Notes under the pieces: model-generated
Databases searched by the model: none
The model's input: the letters and a program-made list of their open reading frames with translations, nothing else
Told to the model about the DNA's origin: nothing
Part shown: positions 56,866 through 64,000 of the stretch, piece after piece
How the letters are laid out: every line of letters begins with the position of its first letter
How positions within the stretch are numbered: the stretch's first letter is position 1
Made by a program: the position numbers and the translations under genes
Source of the DNA: Prevotella sp.
GTDB lineage: Bacteria; Bacteroidota; Bacteroidia; Bacteroidales; Bacteroidaceae
Assembly: GCA_017400455.1 (NCBI GenBank)
Contig: JAFPTC010000047.1
Location: 1 to 64,000, forward strand
Direction: 5' to 3'
Length of the DNA stretch: 64,000 nt

Positions 56866-57723
56866 TTACAATAGCTGCCGGCCGATGAATTGCTTCAATT
56901 CCTCGGCCGGCAGTCCTTTTTGCACTATTCGTCCGTTGCTGTCGACGACGATGATAAAGGGAAGGCTCCTTATCTGGAATCTCCTGGCGGCATCACATTC
57001 CCATCCCTTCAGGTCGGAAATCTGCGGCCACGCCAGCTTCAGCTCGCCTATGGCGCGGTTCCAGTCGGCAGCGCTCTCGTCAATCGAGATGCCCACCATG
57101 CCCAGTCCTTCAGGCTGATGTTCGGCATAGAGCTGCTTCAGCAGCGCCATTTCGTTGCGACAGGCTCCGCACCATGAAGCCCAGAAGTGAATGATGGTCA
57201 GCTTGTTCTTTTTCACTTCCTCCATCACGCTCAGCGGCTCGCCCTCTGGCGTGTTCATCACGATGTCGGCCATGATTCGTCCCACCTCGATGGCTTTGCC
57301 CGCCTCCAGCTGCTGCTCAATGGCAGCCACCTCCTCGCGCTGGCGAATGTCGTCGGGCATTTGGGGAATCAAGGCGTCCAGCAGCTTGGCGTCGTCAATA
57401 GGGTCCAGATACTGGGTAACGAGCAGGAAGCCCATCTCGTTGCCAATGTTTTCGCGTGCCTGTTCCTTTAAGATATTGCCCATCTCGTCGGCCAACTGCT
57501 TATATTCCTTGGCCAGCTCCCATTCGGCTTCTCTGCCCAGCACCGTGTCCGAATAGATTACGTGCTCAATTTGCTGCATCTGGTCGAGATAGGGCTGGAT
57601 GAGCGTTTCCAGATGCTGCCGTGCATCCTCTTGTTGCTGCTGTTGGCTGCTGGCTGCATCTTTGCAGCCGGCAGCCAACCACAGCATCAGCATGGCTGTC
57701 AGGACATGCTTGAGGCGCTTCAT
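56866..57723 (-). CDS. TlpA/ResA-like thioredoxin-fold lipoprotein
   Basis: 285 residues. Lipobox LAAGC with Cys20, then a Gln-rich linker and a helical N-terminal domain (about 35-155) with DUF4369-like character. The thioredoxin domain (about 157-285) carries the redox pair Cys185/Cys188 in FWASWCGACRNE and cis-Pro in SLPFIIVVD. Likely a periplasm-facing thiol reductant. A longer TTG start (57735) would overlap prs; ATG 57723 is used. It starts 4 bp after the prs stop and is probably co-transcribed, with no obvious functional link. Confidence 0.9.
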   Translation of the reverse strand: MKRLKHVLTAMLMLWLAAGCKDAASSQQQQQEDARQHLETLIQPYLDQMQQIEHVIYSDTVLGREAEWELAKEYKQLADEMGNILKEQARENIGNEMGFLLVTQYLDPIDDAKLLDALIPQMPDDIRQREEVAAIEQQLEAGKAIEVGRIMADIVMNTPEGEPLSVMEEVKKNKLTIIHFWASWCGACRNEMALLKQLYAEHQPEGLGMVGISIDESAADWNRAIGELKLAWPQISDLKGWECDAARRFQIRSLPFIIVVDSNGRIVQKGLPAEELKQFIGRQLL

Positions 57724-57727
57724 GCGG

Positions 57728-58663
57728 CTATACAAGGTATTGGTCGCTGATGCTTTCGTTTTCTATGACGCGTCGGATGGTCTCGGCAAACATGTCGGCC
57801 ACCGAAATTTGCTTCACCTTGGCGCAGCGCTGGGTGTAGGGAATGCTGTCGGTGAAGACAATCTCTTCCAGTGCCGACTCCTGCACGCGCTCGCTGGCGG
57901 GTCCGCTCATCACGCAGTGGCTGGCACATGCGCGCACGCTTCTGGCGCCAGAGGCCATCATCAGGTCGGCCGCCTTGGTAATGGTTCCTGCGGTATCCAC
58001 CATGTCGTCGACGATGACCACGTTTTTGTCCTCCACCTCGCCAATGATCTGCATCGTGGCCACAACGTTGGCCCTGGCCCTGGTCTTGTTGCAGAGCACC
58101 AGCGGGCATCCCAGATACTTGGCATAGGTGTTGGCGCGCTTCGATCCACCTACGTCGGGCGAGGCAATGACCAGGTTGTCCAGCTTCAGGCTCTGCAGGT
58201 AGGGCAGGAGTACGCCCGAGGCATAGAGATGGTCAACGGGCACGTCGAAGAAGCCCTGGATCTGGTCGGCATGCAGGTCCATGGTGATGACGCGGTTCAC
58301 GCCGGCCACGCTCAGCAGGTCAGCCACGAGCTTGGCGCCAATGCTCACGCGGGGCTTGTCCTTCCTGTCCTGGCGGGCCCAGCCGAAATAGGGTATCACG
58401 GCGTTGATGGTGCGGGCCGATGCACGCTTGGCGGCATCAATCATCAGCAGCAGCTCCATCAGGTTGTCGCTGTTGGGGAAGGTGCTTTGCACGAGGAAGA
58501 TGTCGCGGCCGCGAATGCTTTCTTCGTAGCTGACGGCAAATTCTCCGTCCGAGAATTTTGTGATTTGCAGTTGACCCAGCGGGCAACCCAGACTTTGGCA
58601 GATTTTTTCTGCCAGGTATCTCGTGGCAGTGCCCGAGAAGACCATATAGTTCTGTGTGTTCAT
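57728..58663 (-). CDS. prs: Ribose-phosphate pyrophosphokinase
   Basis: Makes PRPP from ribose 5-phosphate and ATP for nucleotide, histidine and NAD synthesis. Class I motifs: FSDGEFAVSYEESIRGRD, MDLHADQIQGFF, SPDVGGSKRA and the PRPP loop VIVDDMVDTAGT. Length 311 is typical. Middle gene of the thiE-like, prs, tlpA-like unit, 9 bp after the upstream gene. Confidence 0.97.
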   Translation of the reverse strand: MNTQNYMVFSGTATRYLAEKICQSLGCPLGQLQITKFSDGEFAVSYEESIRGRDIFLVQSTFPNSDNLMELLLMIDAAKRASARTINAVIPYFGWARQDRKDKPRVSIGAKLVADLLSVAGVNRVITMDLHADQIQGFFDVPVDHLYASGVLLPYLQSLKLDNLVIASPDVGGSKRANTYAKYLGCPLVLCNKTRARANVVATMQIIGEVEDKNVVIVDDMVDTAGTITKAADLMMASGARSVRACASHCVMSGPASERVQESALEEIVFTDSIPYTQRCAKVKQISVADMFAETIRRVIENESISDQYLV

Positions 58664-58672
58664 AATGATATG

Positions 58673-59281
58673 TTAAGAAACGGCTTTCTGCAGCTTTTTG
58701 AAATGAGCTATGAGGGCTTTGAAGTCCTGCTCCTGGTGAATGTTGAAGCGGTTCCAGAGGTCTCCGCATACCACCACGCCTCCGAAGCCCAGGTCGGCCA
58801 GTAGGCGAATGTTGTCCATGTTCACTCCTCCCAGCGCATAGACGTGCCGGTCGATGATGCCATGTCTCGACGCATCCTTTAATTCATCCATCGTAAACGA
58901 TTGGCGGTCAGCCGGATTGCTCTGGCTGTCGAAAATGCTTTTAAGGAAGATGTAGGACGATTTCTTCTTCCACTGCTTCACCTGCTCCAGGCTGGTGCAG
59001 GTGCGGCTCACGTCGCCCCGATAGCCATAGGGCAGCTCGGCGTCGGCCTGCTCCAGGTGTATTCCGCGCAGCCCATATTCATCGCGTAGATAGAAGTGGT
59101 CGTGAACGGTGATGCGCTTATAGTAGTCTTCGGGCAGCAGGGTGAGCAGTCGTTCGGAATAAACGGGCTCCGATTGGGGCTTGAACAGGTGCATATTGGT
59201 CATGCCTTCCTCGAAGAGGGTGGTCAGTATCTTGTCTTCTTCCACGAAAAACGTGGGACGTGTCATGATGATTAGTTTCAT
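58673..59281 (-). CDS. Thiamine phosphate synthase/TenI-like protein
   Basis: 202 residues with the ThiE/TenI barrel pattern: ITVHDHFYLRDEYGLRGIHL, YIFLKSIFDSQSNP and ALGGVNMDNIRLLADLGFGGV. It would join thiazole and pyrimidine units in thiamine synthesis, or have the TenI-type role. The pyrimidine-phosphate contacts are not complete enough to choose, and no other thiamine gene is near, so no symbol is given. Promoter 28 bp upstream of the ATG. Confidence 0.8.
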   Translation of the reverse strand: MKLIIMTRPTFFVEEDKILTTLFEEGMTNMHLFKPQSEPVYSERLLTLLPEDYYKRITVHDHFYLRDEYGLRGIHLEQADAELPYGYRGDVSRTCTSLEQVKQWKKKSSYIFLKSIFDSQSNPADRQSFTMDELKDASRHGIIDRHVYALGGVNMDNIRLLADLGFGGVVVCGDLWNRFNIHQEQDFKALIAHFKKLQKAVS

Positions 59282-59308
59282 CCCTTTTATTAAAGAACTT
59301 TACGACTG

Positions 59309-59339
59309 CAAAGGTAACAAAAATAATCGGTAATGCAAA
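59309..59339 (-). promoter_or_regulatory. Promoter of the thiE-like/prs/tlpA-like operon
   Basis: On the minus strand TTTG (59339-59336), a 19-bp spacer, then TACCTTTG (59316-59309). A full consensus pair. Confidence 0.85.
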
Positions 59340-59389
59340 GGATTGGCGCTTAATTTAATTTCTTTTATATGGCCCGATGATGCTGGGGA

Positions 59390-59538
59390 GCCTCCCCGTG
59401 AGAAAAAGTCAACGCCCCAGAAAAATTTCTCACGCGAGATTTTTTCACGGGAAGCCTCTCCAGAAAAATTTCTCACGTGAGATTTTTTCACGGGAGGCCT
59501 TCCCAGAAAAATTTCTCACGTGAGATTTTTTCACGCCG
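59390..59538 (-). repeat. 43-bp palindromic repeat array, locus 4 (three cores, inverted orientation)
   Basis: Cores CTCACGCGAG at 59429 and CTCACGTGAG at 59472 and 59515, each 43 bp apart, with A/T tracts and GGGAGGCCTTCCC-like segments between. A degenerate unit extends left to about 59390. It begins 7 bp after the addB stop in the addB direction, where a terminator would be expected, and lies upstream of the thiE-like promoter. Confidence 0.92.
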
Positions 59539-59545
59539 CGCCGCC

Positions 59546-62374
59546 TCAGTAGCAAAGCGAGTGGTAAGGGCATGTTTTGCAGCGGTGCTGGTCGTCGGTG
59601 GGGGCCAGCGGCTGCTCGTGGTCGAACATCTGTTTCACCACCTGGCTCAGCTGGCTCATGAAGCGCTCGCCGTGTTGCGCCGCGTTGCTGATGCGCTCTT
59701 GGCCGAAGTAGAGCACGGGGTCGTAGCCGCTTCCGCCGGCATGCTGAATGAAGAGCAGGGCCGGCATGACGGGCGTCGTTGGGCGCTGGCGCGCCACGAT
59801 GATGGAGTAGAGCATGGCCTGCAGGTAGTAGTCGGAGTGCTCCTTCAGGTTTTCCTGCATGAAAATGGCATCCACGTCGGCCAGGGCCTTCTGGCGGTGG
59901 GCACCTGTCTTGTAGTCGATGACGCGAATGTGGTTTCGGCCCTGCTCGTCGGTAATCATGTCCATGCGGTCCACGCGTCCGCCAATCTTCAGTCCGTTGG
60001 CCGCCATTCCGGGCAGGATGCTTAGGTCGTCGCTCACCAGCCCCTCCAGTTCCAGAATGGTGAAGGGGGCCAGCTGGCGGTCGAGGGTGAGCAGCTGGCG
60101 CAGGTAGTGTATAATAACTTCGCGGTTGATGAGCTGCAGTCCGTTCAGGCGGGGATGGAAGTTGGGCCGTTGGCCGCGAATCTGAAACAGCTCCTGGCGT
60201 ATGGCGTCGTCTACGGCGCGTTCTATCTCTACGCGGCTTTTCAGCAGTCGGTCCAGGTCGCCGGGCCTGATTTCCCGGCTCGAATTGGCCTCCATCAGGC
60301 GGGTGTAGACAAAGCGCGATGCCTCGTGGAAGATGTTGCCAAAGAGGCGGTTGTCAATGGTGTCGTCGGTGTCGTCGGGCTCGCGCAGTCCCTCCACATA
60401 GTAGTAATGAAACTGTAGCGGGCAGCGCAGATAGCGGTTGATGGCGGTGGGCGTCAGCAGCTCGGGCGCCACCGCACGGTTCTCCACCGGTTGCGGGCGC
60501 TTGCTGGCGTAGGCCTGACCGCCTTGCAGGGCCACCTGGCGAATGGGGTGGGGGCATTCCACCATCAATTGCAGCAGGAAACGGCTCATCTCGCCTTTCT
60601 GGCCGTCGGCTGTTGAGTTGTTATAGACAATGGTGATGTCCTCTGCCCGTTGCAGCAGCCGGTGGAAGTAGTAGCTGTAGAGGGCCACCTTGTGGTCGGG
60701 CGTGGTCAGCCCGTAGGCCTTGCGCAGGCTGTAGGGAATGAACGAGGTGTCGCTCACGCCCTGCGGCATGTTGCCCTCCTGTGCCGAGAGCATCAGCACG
60801 CGGCGGAAGTCCAGGTTGCGCGTCTCAAGGATGCCCATCACCTGCAGGCCTTCGGCGGGCTCGCCGTGGAAGGGCACGCTCGTGGTCTGCATCAGCTGCG
60901 TCACCAGTCGGCCCAGGGTGACAATGTCGGTCAGCAGGTCGCCGCTGGCGGCCAGGTTCTGCAGCCTGTTCAGCAGGGTGTAGGTGCGGAAGAGACTCTC
61001 CTCCTTCAGCGGCGCCGACGGGGCCAGGTCTGTCTGTGCTATGGTTTTCACCACCTCGCACAGCCATTTCAGCAGTTCTTCGTTCTGGTGGACGGCGGGA
61101 ACGGGATTGAACAGCAGGGTGGTCAGCTCGTCGGCACTGAGCTGACTGGTGGTGGGGAAGAAGTTCTTCTCCTGCTTCAGCTGTTGCAGCAAGGCGCTCA
61201 CCTGGGCCGAGGCGCTCATCAGATAGGGGTGCCTGAGCAACGCGCTCACCTGGCGCAGGCGGAAGTGCTGGCGCTGGTGGTCGTAGCCGTCGCGGCGCAG
61301 GGCAATGAGCAGGCTCACAAGCGACGACGCGGGCGACTGCACCAGGGGATAGCCTGTGGTGATGTTCACGCGGTCGGCCTCCGGCGGCAGACAGTGGATG
61401 ATGGTGGGCAGCAGCCCTTCGTTGCACAGCACGATGGCGGTGTCGCGCCCCACGCTGCCGCCTTGCTGAAGCCAGGTGGAGGCGTAGCGCGCCTGGATAT
61501 TCTCGGTTGATGCCGAGGCAATGGTAATCTGCTTGGGCCCCTGGCTGAAACAGCGGTAGATGCTGTCGTCGCTGATGTCCAGCACGTTGGGAAAGTCGGC
61601 CAGGTATTGGCCAATGAAGTGGCCGGCCTCGTTGTTCTTCATGTAGTAGTGGTCGAAGTCCCAGTAGAAGTGGGCCTTGTCCTGCTGCTTGAGCAACGAG
61701 AACAGGCGTTGCTCGGCTTGCACCAGCACGTTGAAGCCCACAAACAGGTAGGTGTCGTAGCGGAAGTCAAGGTGCTCCTGGGTCACCACCTCGCGGTAGA
61801 GCGCTCCCTCGTAGGCCAGCTGCTGGCTGGCCAGCCGCTGGTTGAAGTCGTGATAGATGGCGCTCATGCGCGACCAAAGGCGCAGGAAGCGCTGCTTCAG
61901 CTCGGTGTTGTGGTCTTCGTTGAAGTTGCTGAAGAAGCGGCGCAGCACCTTCCGCTGTTCTTCGGTCAGGAAGCTGTCGTCGTCCATCTCGTGCAGGTCG
62001 CTCAGGTTGGCAAACACGCGGTCGGCATCGGCCAGCTGCTTGTCGATGTCGTCGAAATCGCTCACGAGCAGCTGGCCCCAGCCGTAGAAGTGGTCCAGCG
62101 TTTCGTCGATGCCCGTCTGGCTGACGTAGGATTTGTGCAGGTCGCAAACCAGCTTGATGGGGTCGGCCACCTGGCGCGGGGAATGGCTGCGGAACAGGTC
62201 GCTGATGGTGATGTAGGCCGGGCTCCAGATGGGCTTGCCTGCCAGGCGCGCCAGGTGCTCGTTCAGGAAGAGCGAGGCACGCTTGTTGGGGAACACCACG
62301 GCCACGCGGCTCAGGTCGGTGCCGTATTTTCTTATAATGTCGAGGGCTACGTATTCCAGGAAAGACTTAGGCAT
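59546..62374 (-). CDS. AddB-like helicase/nuclease subunit (PD-(D/E)XK family, Fe-S type)
   Basis: Partner of the AddA-like protein for double-strand break processing in recombination repair. 942 residues. The N-terminus resembles a degenerate UvrD-like motor (RVAVVFPNKRASLFLNEHL, where the Walker lysine is embedded in a non-standard loop). The C-terminal nuclease has GGRVDRMD and IRVIDYKTG. Cys651 (RYLRCPLQFHYYY) and the C-terminal CX2CX5C (Cys932, Cys935, Cys941) match the four-cysteine Fe-S cluster of AddB proteins. The ATG overlaps the addA stop by 8 bp, so translation is probably coupled. Confidence 0.88.
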   Translation of the reverse strand: MPKSFLEYVALDIIRKYGTDLSRVAVVFPNKRASLFLNEHLARLAGKPIWSPAYITISDLFRSHSPRQVADPIKLVCDLHKSYVSQTGIDETLDHFYGWGQLLVSDFDDIDKQLADADRVFANLSDLHEMDDDSFLTEEQRKVLRRFFSNFNEDHNTELKQRFLRLWSRMSAIYHDFNQRLASQQLAYEGALYREVVTQEHLDFRYDTYLFVGFNVLVQAEQRLFSLLKQQDKAHFYWDFDHYYMKNNEAGHFIGQYLADFPNVLDISDDSIYRCFSQGPKQITIASASTENIQARYASTWLQQGGSVGRDTAIVLCNEGLLPTIIHCLPPEADRVNITTGYPLVQSPASSLVSLLIALRRDGYDHQRQHFRLRQVSALLRHPYLMSASAQVSALLQQLKQEKNFFPTTSQLSADELTTLLFNPVPAVHQNEELLKWLCEVVKTIAQTDLAPSAPLKEESLFRTYTLLNRLQNLAASGDLLTDIVTLGRLVTQLMQTTSVPFHGEPAEGLQVMGILETRNLDFRRVLMLSAQEGNMPQGVSDTSFIPYSLRKAYGLTTPDHKVALYSYYFHRLLQRAEDITIVYNNSTADGQKGEMSRFLLQLMVECPHPIRQVALQGGQAYASKRPQPVENRAVAPELLTPTAINRYLRCPLQFHYYYVEGLREPDDTDDTIDNRLFGNIFHEASRFVYTRLMEANSSREIRPGDLDRLLKSRVEIERAVDDAIRQELFQIRGQRPNFHPRLNGLQLINREVIIHYLRQLLTLDRQLAPFTILELEGLVSDDLSILPGMAANGLKIGGRVDRMDMITDEQGRNHIRVIDYKTGAHRQKALADVDAIFMQENLKEHSDYYLQAMLYSIIVARQRPTTPVMPALLFIQHAGGSGYDPVLYFGQERISNAAQHGERFMSQLSQVVKQMFDHEQPLAPTDDQHRCKTCPYHSLCY

Positions 62375-64000
62375 GGCTCGAAGTGGGTTTTACGTCAATA
62401 ATCTGATTGCTATAGACCAGCCAGAGGCAGCCTTTCACGTGCTGATGGCCCATGGCTGTGAGCAGGTCCATGTATTGGCGCACCTGCTCATGGTATTCTT
62501 CACGCTCGCGGCCAAACTTAAAGTCGACCACAATGGTTTGCTCGCCGTCGGTCATCACGCGGTCGGGCCGGCGCTCCACCACGCGGCCGGTGGCCTCGTC
62601 GAAGCTGAGGATGGTACACTCGTTGAACAGCTGCCAGCGGCCGGGCTGGAACCACTCGGCCACTCGCGGGCTTTGCACCCGCTTGCGCAGCAGCTCGGAA
62701 AGGTGCTCACGCGTCAGCTGCCCTTCGCCGTAGAGGATGCCGTCTTGTTCCAGCTGGTGCAGGGCGGCGTCCATGTCGTCGATGGTGCCTATGGTCGAGA
62801 GCACGTTGTGCATCACATTGCCCAGTTGGATGTAGTCTTTCTGGCGCGTGGCCTCCTCGTCGTCGTCGGGGTGGGAAAACTCGCGACTCTTGTTGCTCTG
62901 CTTGAAGGTGGCCTTCACCTCCTGCAAGCTGATGGGCACGTGGACGGTGCTGGCCTCCTGGAGGAAGGGGTTGGCGCTTCGTTTCTTCTTTTTAGCGGTC
63001 TTGGGTGGAAGGACGGGCGTTCCGTACTCGAAGACCAGTGGCTGGCCCTCGTCCTCCTGTCCCGTCAGCGTGGCGTCGCCCAGCTTTTCGGCCACGGCAG
63101 GCAGCACCTGCTCGATGAGCGCCGAGCGCGACGTGGCGCTGCTCTTGCGCTTGCCAAGGACAAAGAGCTGCTGGGCAGCTCGGGTGAAGGCCACGTAGAG
63201 CAGGTTCAGGTTGTCCACCACGTTCTGCATGTGCTCTTCGTTGTAGTCCTTCTCGTAGATGGTGCCCTTCATGCCCTTCTGCGAAAAGTCGATAGGGGCC
63301 AGTGGCAACTGGTTGAAGGGCGCCTCCTGGGGCACACACCACAGCACGTCGGGCAGCTCCAGCTTCCAGTCGCAGAAGGGAATGATGACGCAGGGGAACT
63401 CCAGTCCTTTTGACTTGTGGATGGAAATGATGCGCAGGCCGTCGGTCTCGGGGCTTTGAATGGTTTTGCTGCCCAGGCTCTCGTCCCATTCGCGCAGGAA
63501 GGCGTCGATGTCCGACCCGTTGTCGGCCGTGAAGGCTGCCACCTGGTCGAAGAAGGCGCAGAGGTAGGCGCTTTGGTCGCTCGACAGAGGGGTGGGGTGG
63601 AACATGGCGTAGAGCTGCTCCGTAAGCTCATAAAGGGGCAGCTGCATCAGGGCCGGCGAGTAGGCGTCGGGCAGCTGCCGGGCGCATGCGCTGCTGAGGT
63701 AGGCTTGGGCAATGGCGTCATCGGGATGGGCCAGGTGGCGCAGGGCCTGCACAATGGTCATCACCGCCGTGGAGGCATCGAGGCGGAAGGCCTCGTCGCT
63801 CACCACCTTCAGGCCGGGGTGTTGTTCCGAGAGGAAGTTGGCAATGAGCGGGATATAGTTGTTGCTTCTCACCAGGATGGCTATGTCGGAAGCGGGGATG
63901 CCGTCGGCCAGCAGGTTGGCCACCTGGCTGCTCAAGGCCGCGAGCGTCTCCTGCTCATAGTCCTGGGCTGGCAGCAGGCTGATGCTGACAAAGCCGTGGT
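62367..64000 (-). CDS. AddA-like UvrD-family helicase/nuclease, C-terminal part (5' end outside window)
   Basis: The frame is open to the window edge: upstream of the first start-like codon (63935) it continues as HGFVSISLLPAQDYEQE, so the start lies beyond 64000. Helicase motifs: DIAILVRSNNY, IISIHKSKGLEFPCVIIPF and NLLYVAFTRAAQQLFVLGK. The C-terminal PD-(D/E)XK nuclease has RRPDRVMTDGEQTIVVDFKFG. Together with the downstream subunit this is an AddAB-type exonuclease. Overlaps addB by 8 bp. Confidence 0.92.
   Translation of the reverse strand, partial: HGFVSISLLPAQDYEQETLAALSSQVANLLADGIPASDIAILVRSNNYIPLIANFLSEQHPGLKVVSDEAFRLDASTAVMTIVQALRHLAHPDDAIAQAYLSSACARQLPDAYSPALMQLPLYELTEQLYAMFHPTPLSSDQSAYLCAFFDQVAAFTADNGSDIDAFLREWDESLGSKTIQSPETDGLRIISIHKSKGLEFPCVIIPFCDWKLELPDVLWCVPQEAPFNQLPLAPIDFSQKGMKGTIYEKDYNEEHMQNVVDNLNLLYVAFTRAAQQLFVLGKRKSSATSRSALIEQVLPAVAEKLGDATLTGQEDEGQPLVFEYGTPVLPPKTAKKKKRSANPFLQEASTVHVPISLQEVKATFKQSNKSREFSHPDDDEEATRQKDYIQLGNVMHNVLSTIGTIDDMDAALHQLEQDGILYGEGQLTREHLSELLRKRVQSPRVAEWFQPGRWQLFNECTILSFDEATGRVVERRPDRVMTDGEQTIVVDFKFGREREEYHEQVRQYMDLLTAMGHQHVKGCLWLVYSNQIIDVKPTSSHA

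Overview
The window (about 55% GC) looks like the chromosome of a gut or rumen Bacteroidota, most likely a Prevotella/Segatella-type member of the Prevotellaceae. The reasons are SusC/SusD pairs, a hybrid two-component regulator with an AraC output domain, promoters of the TAnnTTTG type, weak or absent Shine-Dalgarno sequences, short AT-rich gene spacers and T9SS-like C-terminal tails. Species was not determined.

About 52 kb is a polysaccharide utilisation region for a heavily decorated xylan, followed by a small pectin operon. From the left: the end of xylose isomerase (xylA), a convergent GH43 enzyme on the minus strand, then an uptake operon (3252-19703) in the order FAS1 lipoprotein, SusC, SusD, FAS1 lipoprotein, FAS1 lipoprotein, SusC, SusD. 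Next come the hybrid sensor/regulator (20374-24243), a 1283-residue secreted protein with carbohydrate-binding-like modules (24464-28315), a GH43 and a GH30 glucuronoxylanase. A tight operon follows (32850-47257): GH98, GH95, GH97, GH43, a CE6-CE1 double esterase and a GH115 alpha-glucuronidase. The pectin operon (47785-52926) encodes a PL1 lyase and a CE8 esterase.

A working model: GH30 and GH98 cut the backbone outside the cell, the FAS1 lipoproteins and SusD bind fragments, and the two SusC channels import them. GH43, GH95, GH97, GH115 and CE6-CE1 strip side chains and acyl groups in the periplasm, and xylose isomerase feeds xylose to central metabolism. The proteins with a DLxGRR-like C-terminal tail are GH30, GH98, the CBM-like protein, PL1 and CE8, which are the endo-acting, pectin-acting or binding proteins. 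The exo-acting enzymes lack the tail, which fits a split between surface and periplasm.

The right-hand 11 kb is ordinary core genome: a 42-residue protein, a DUF4270 lipoprotein and a short glycogen-synthase-like protein (minus strand); panC-panD (plus strand); a TlpA-like lipoprotein, prs and a thiE-like gene (minus strand); and addB with part of addA (minus strand). Non-coding structure of note: four arrays of a 43-bp palindromic repeat, a motif at one fixed distance from three -7 boxes in the xylan region, a possible small RNA upstream of the regulator, a repeat whose arm encodes part of the GH115 signal peptide, and several strong terminators. I saw no tRNA, rRNA, CRISPR array or transposase.
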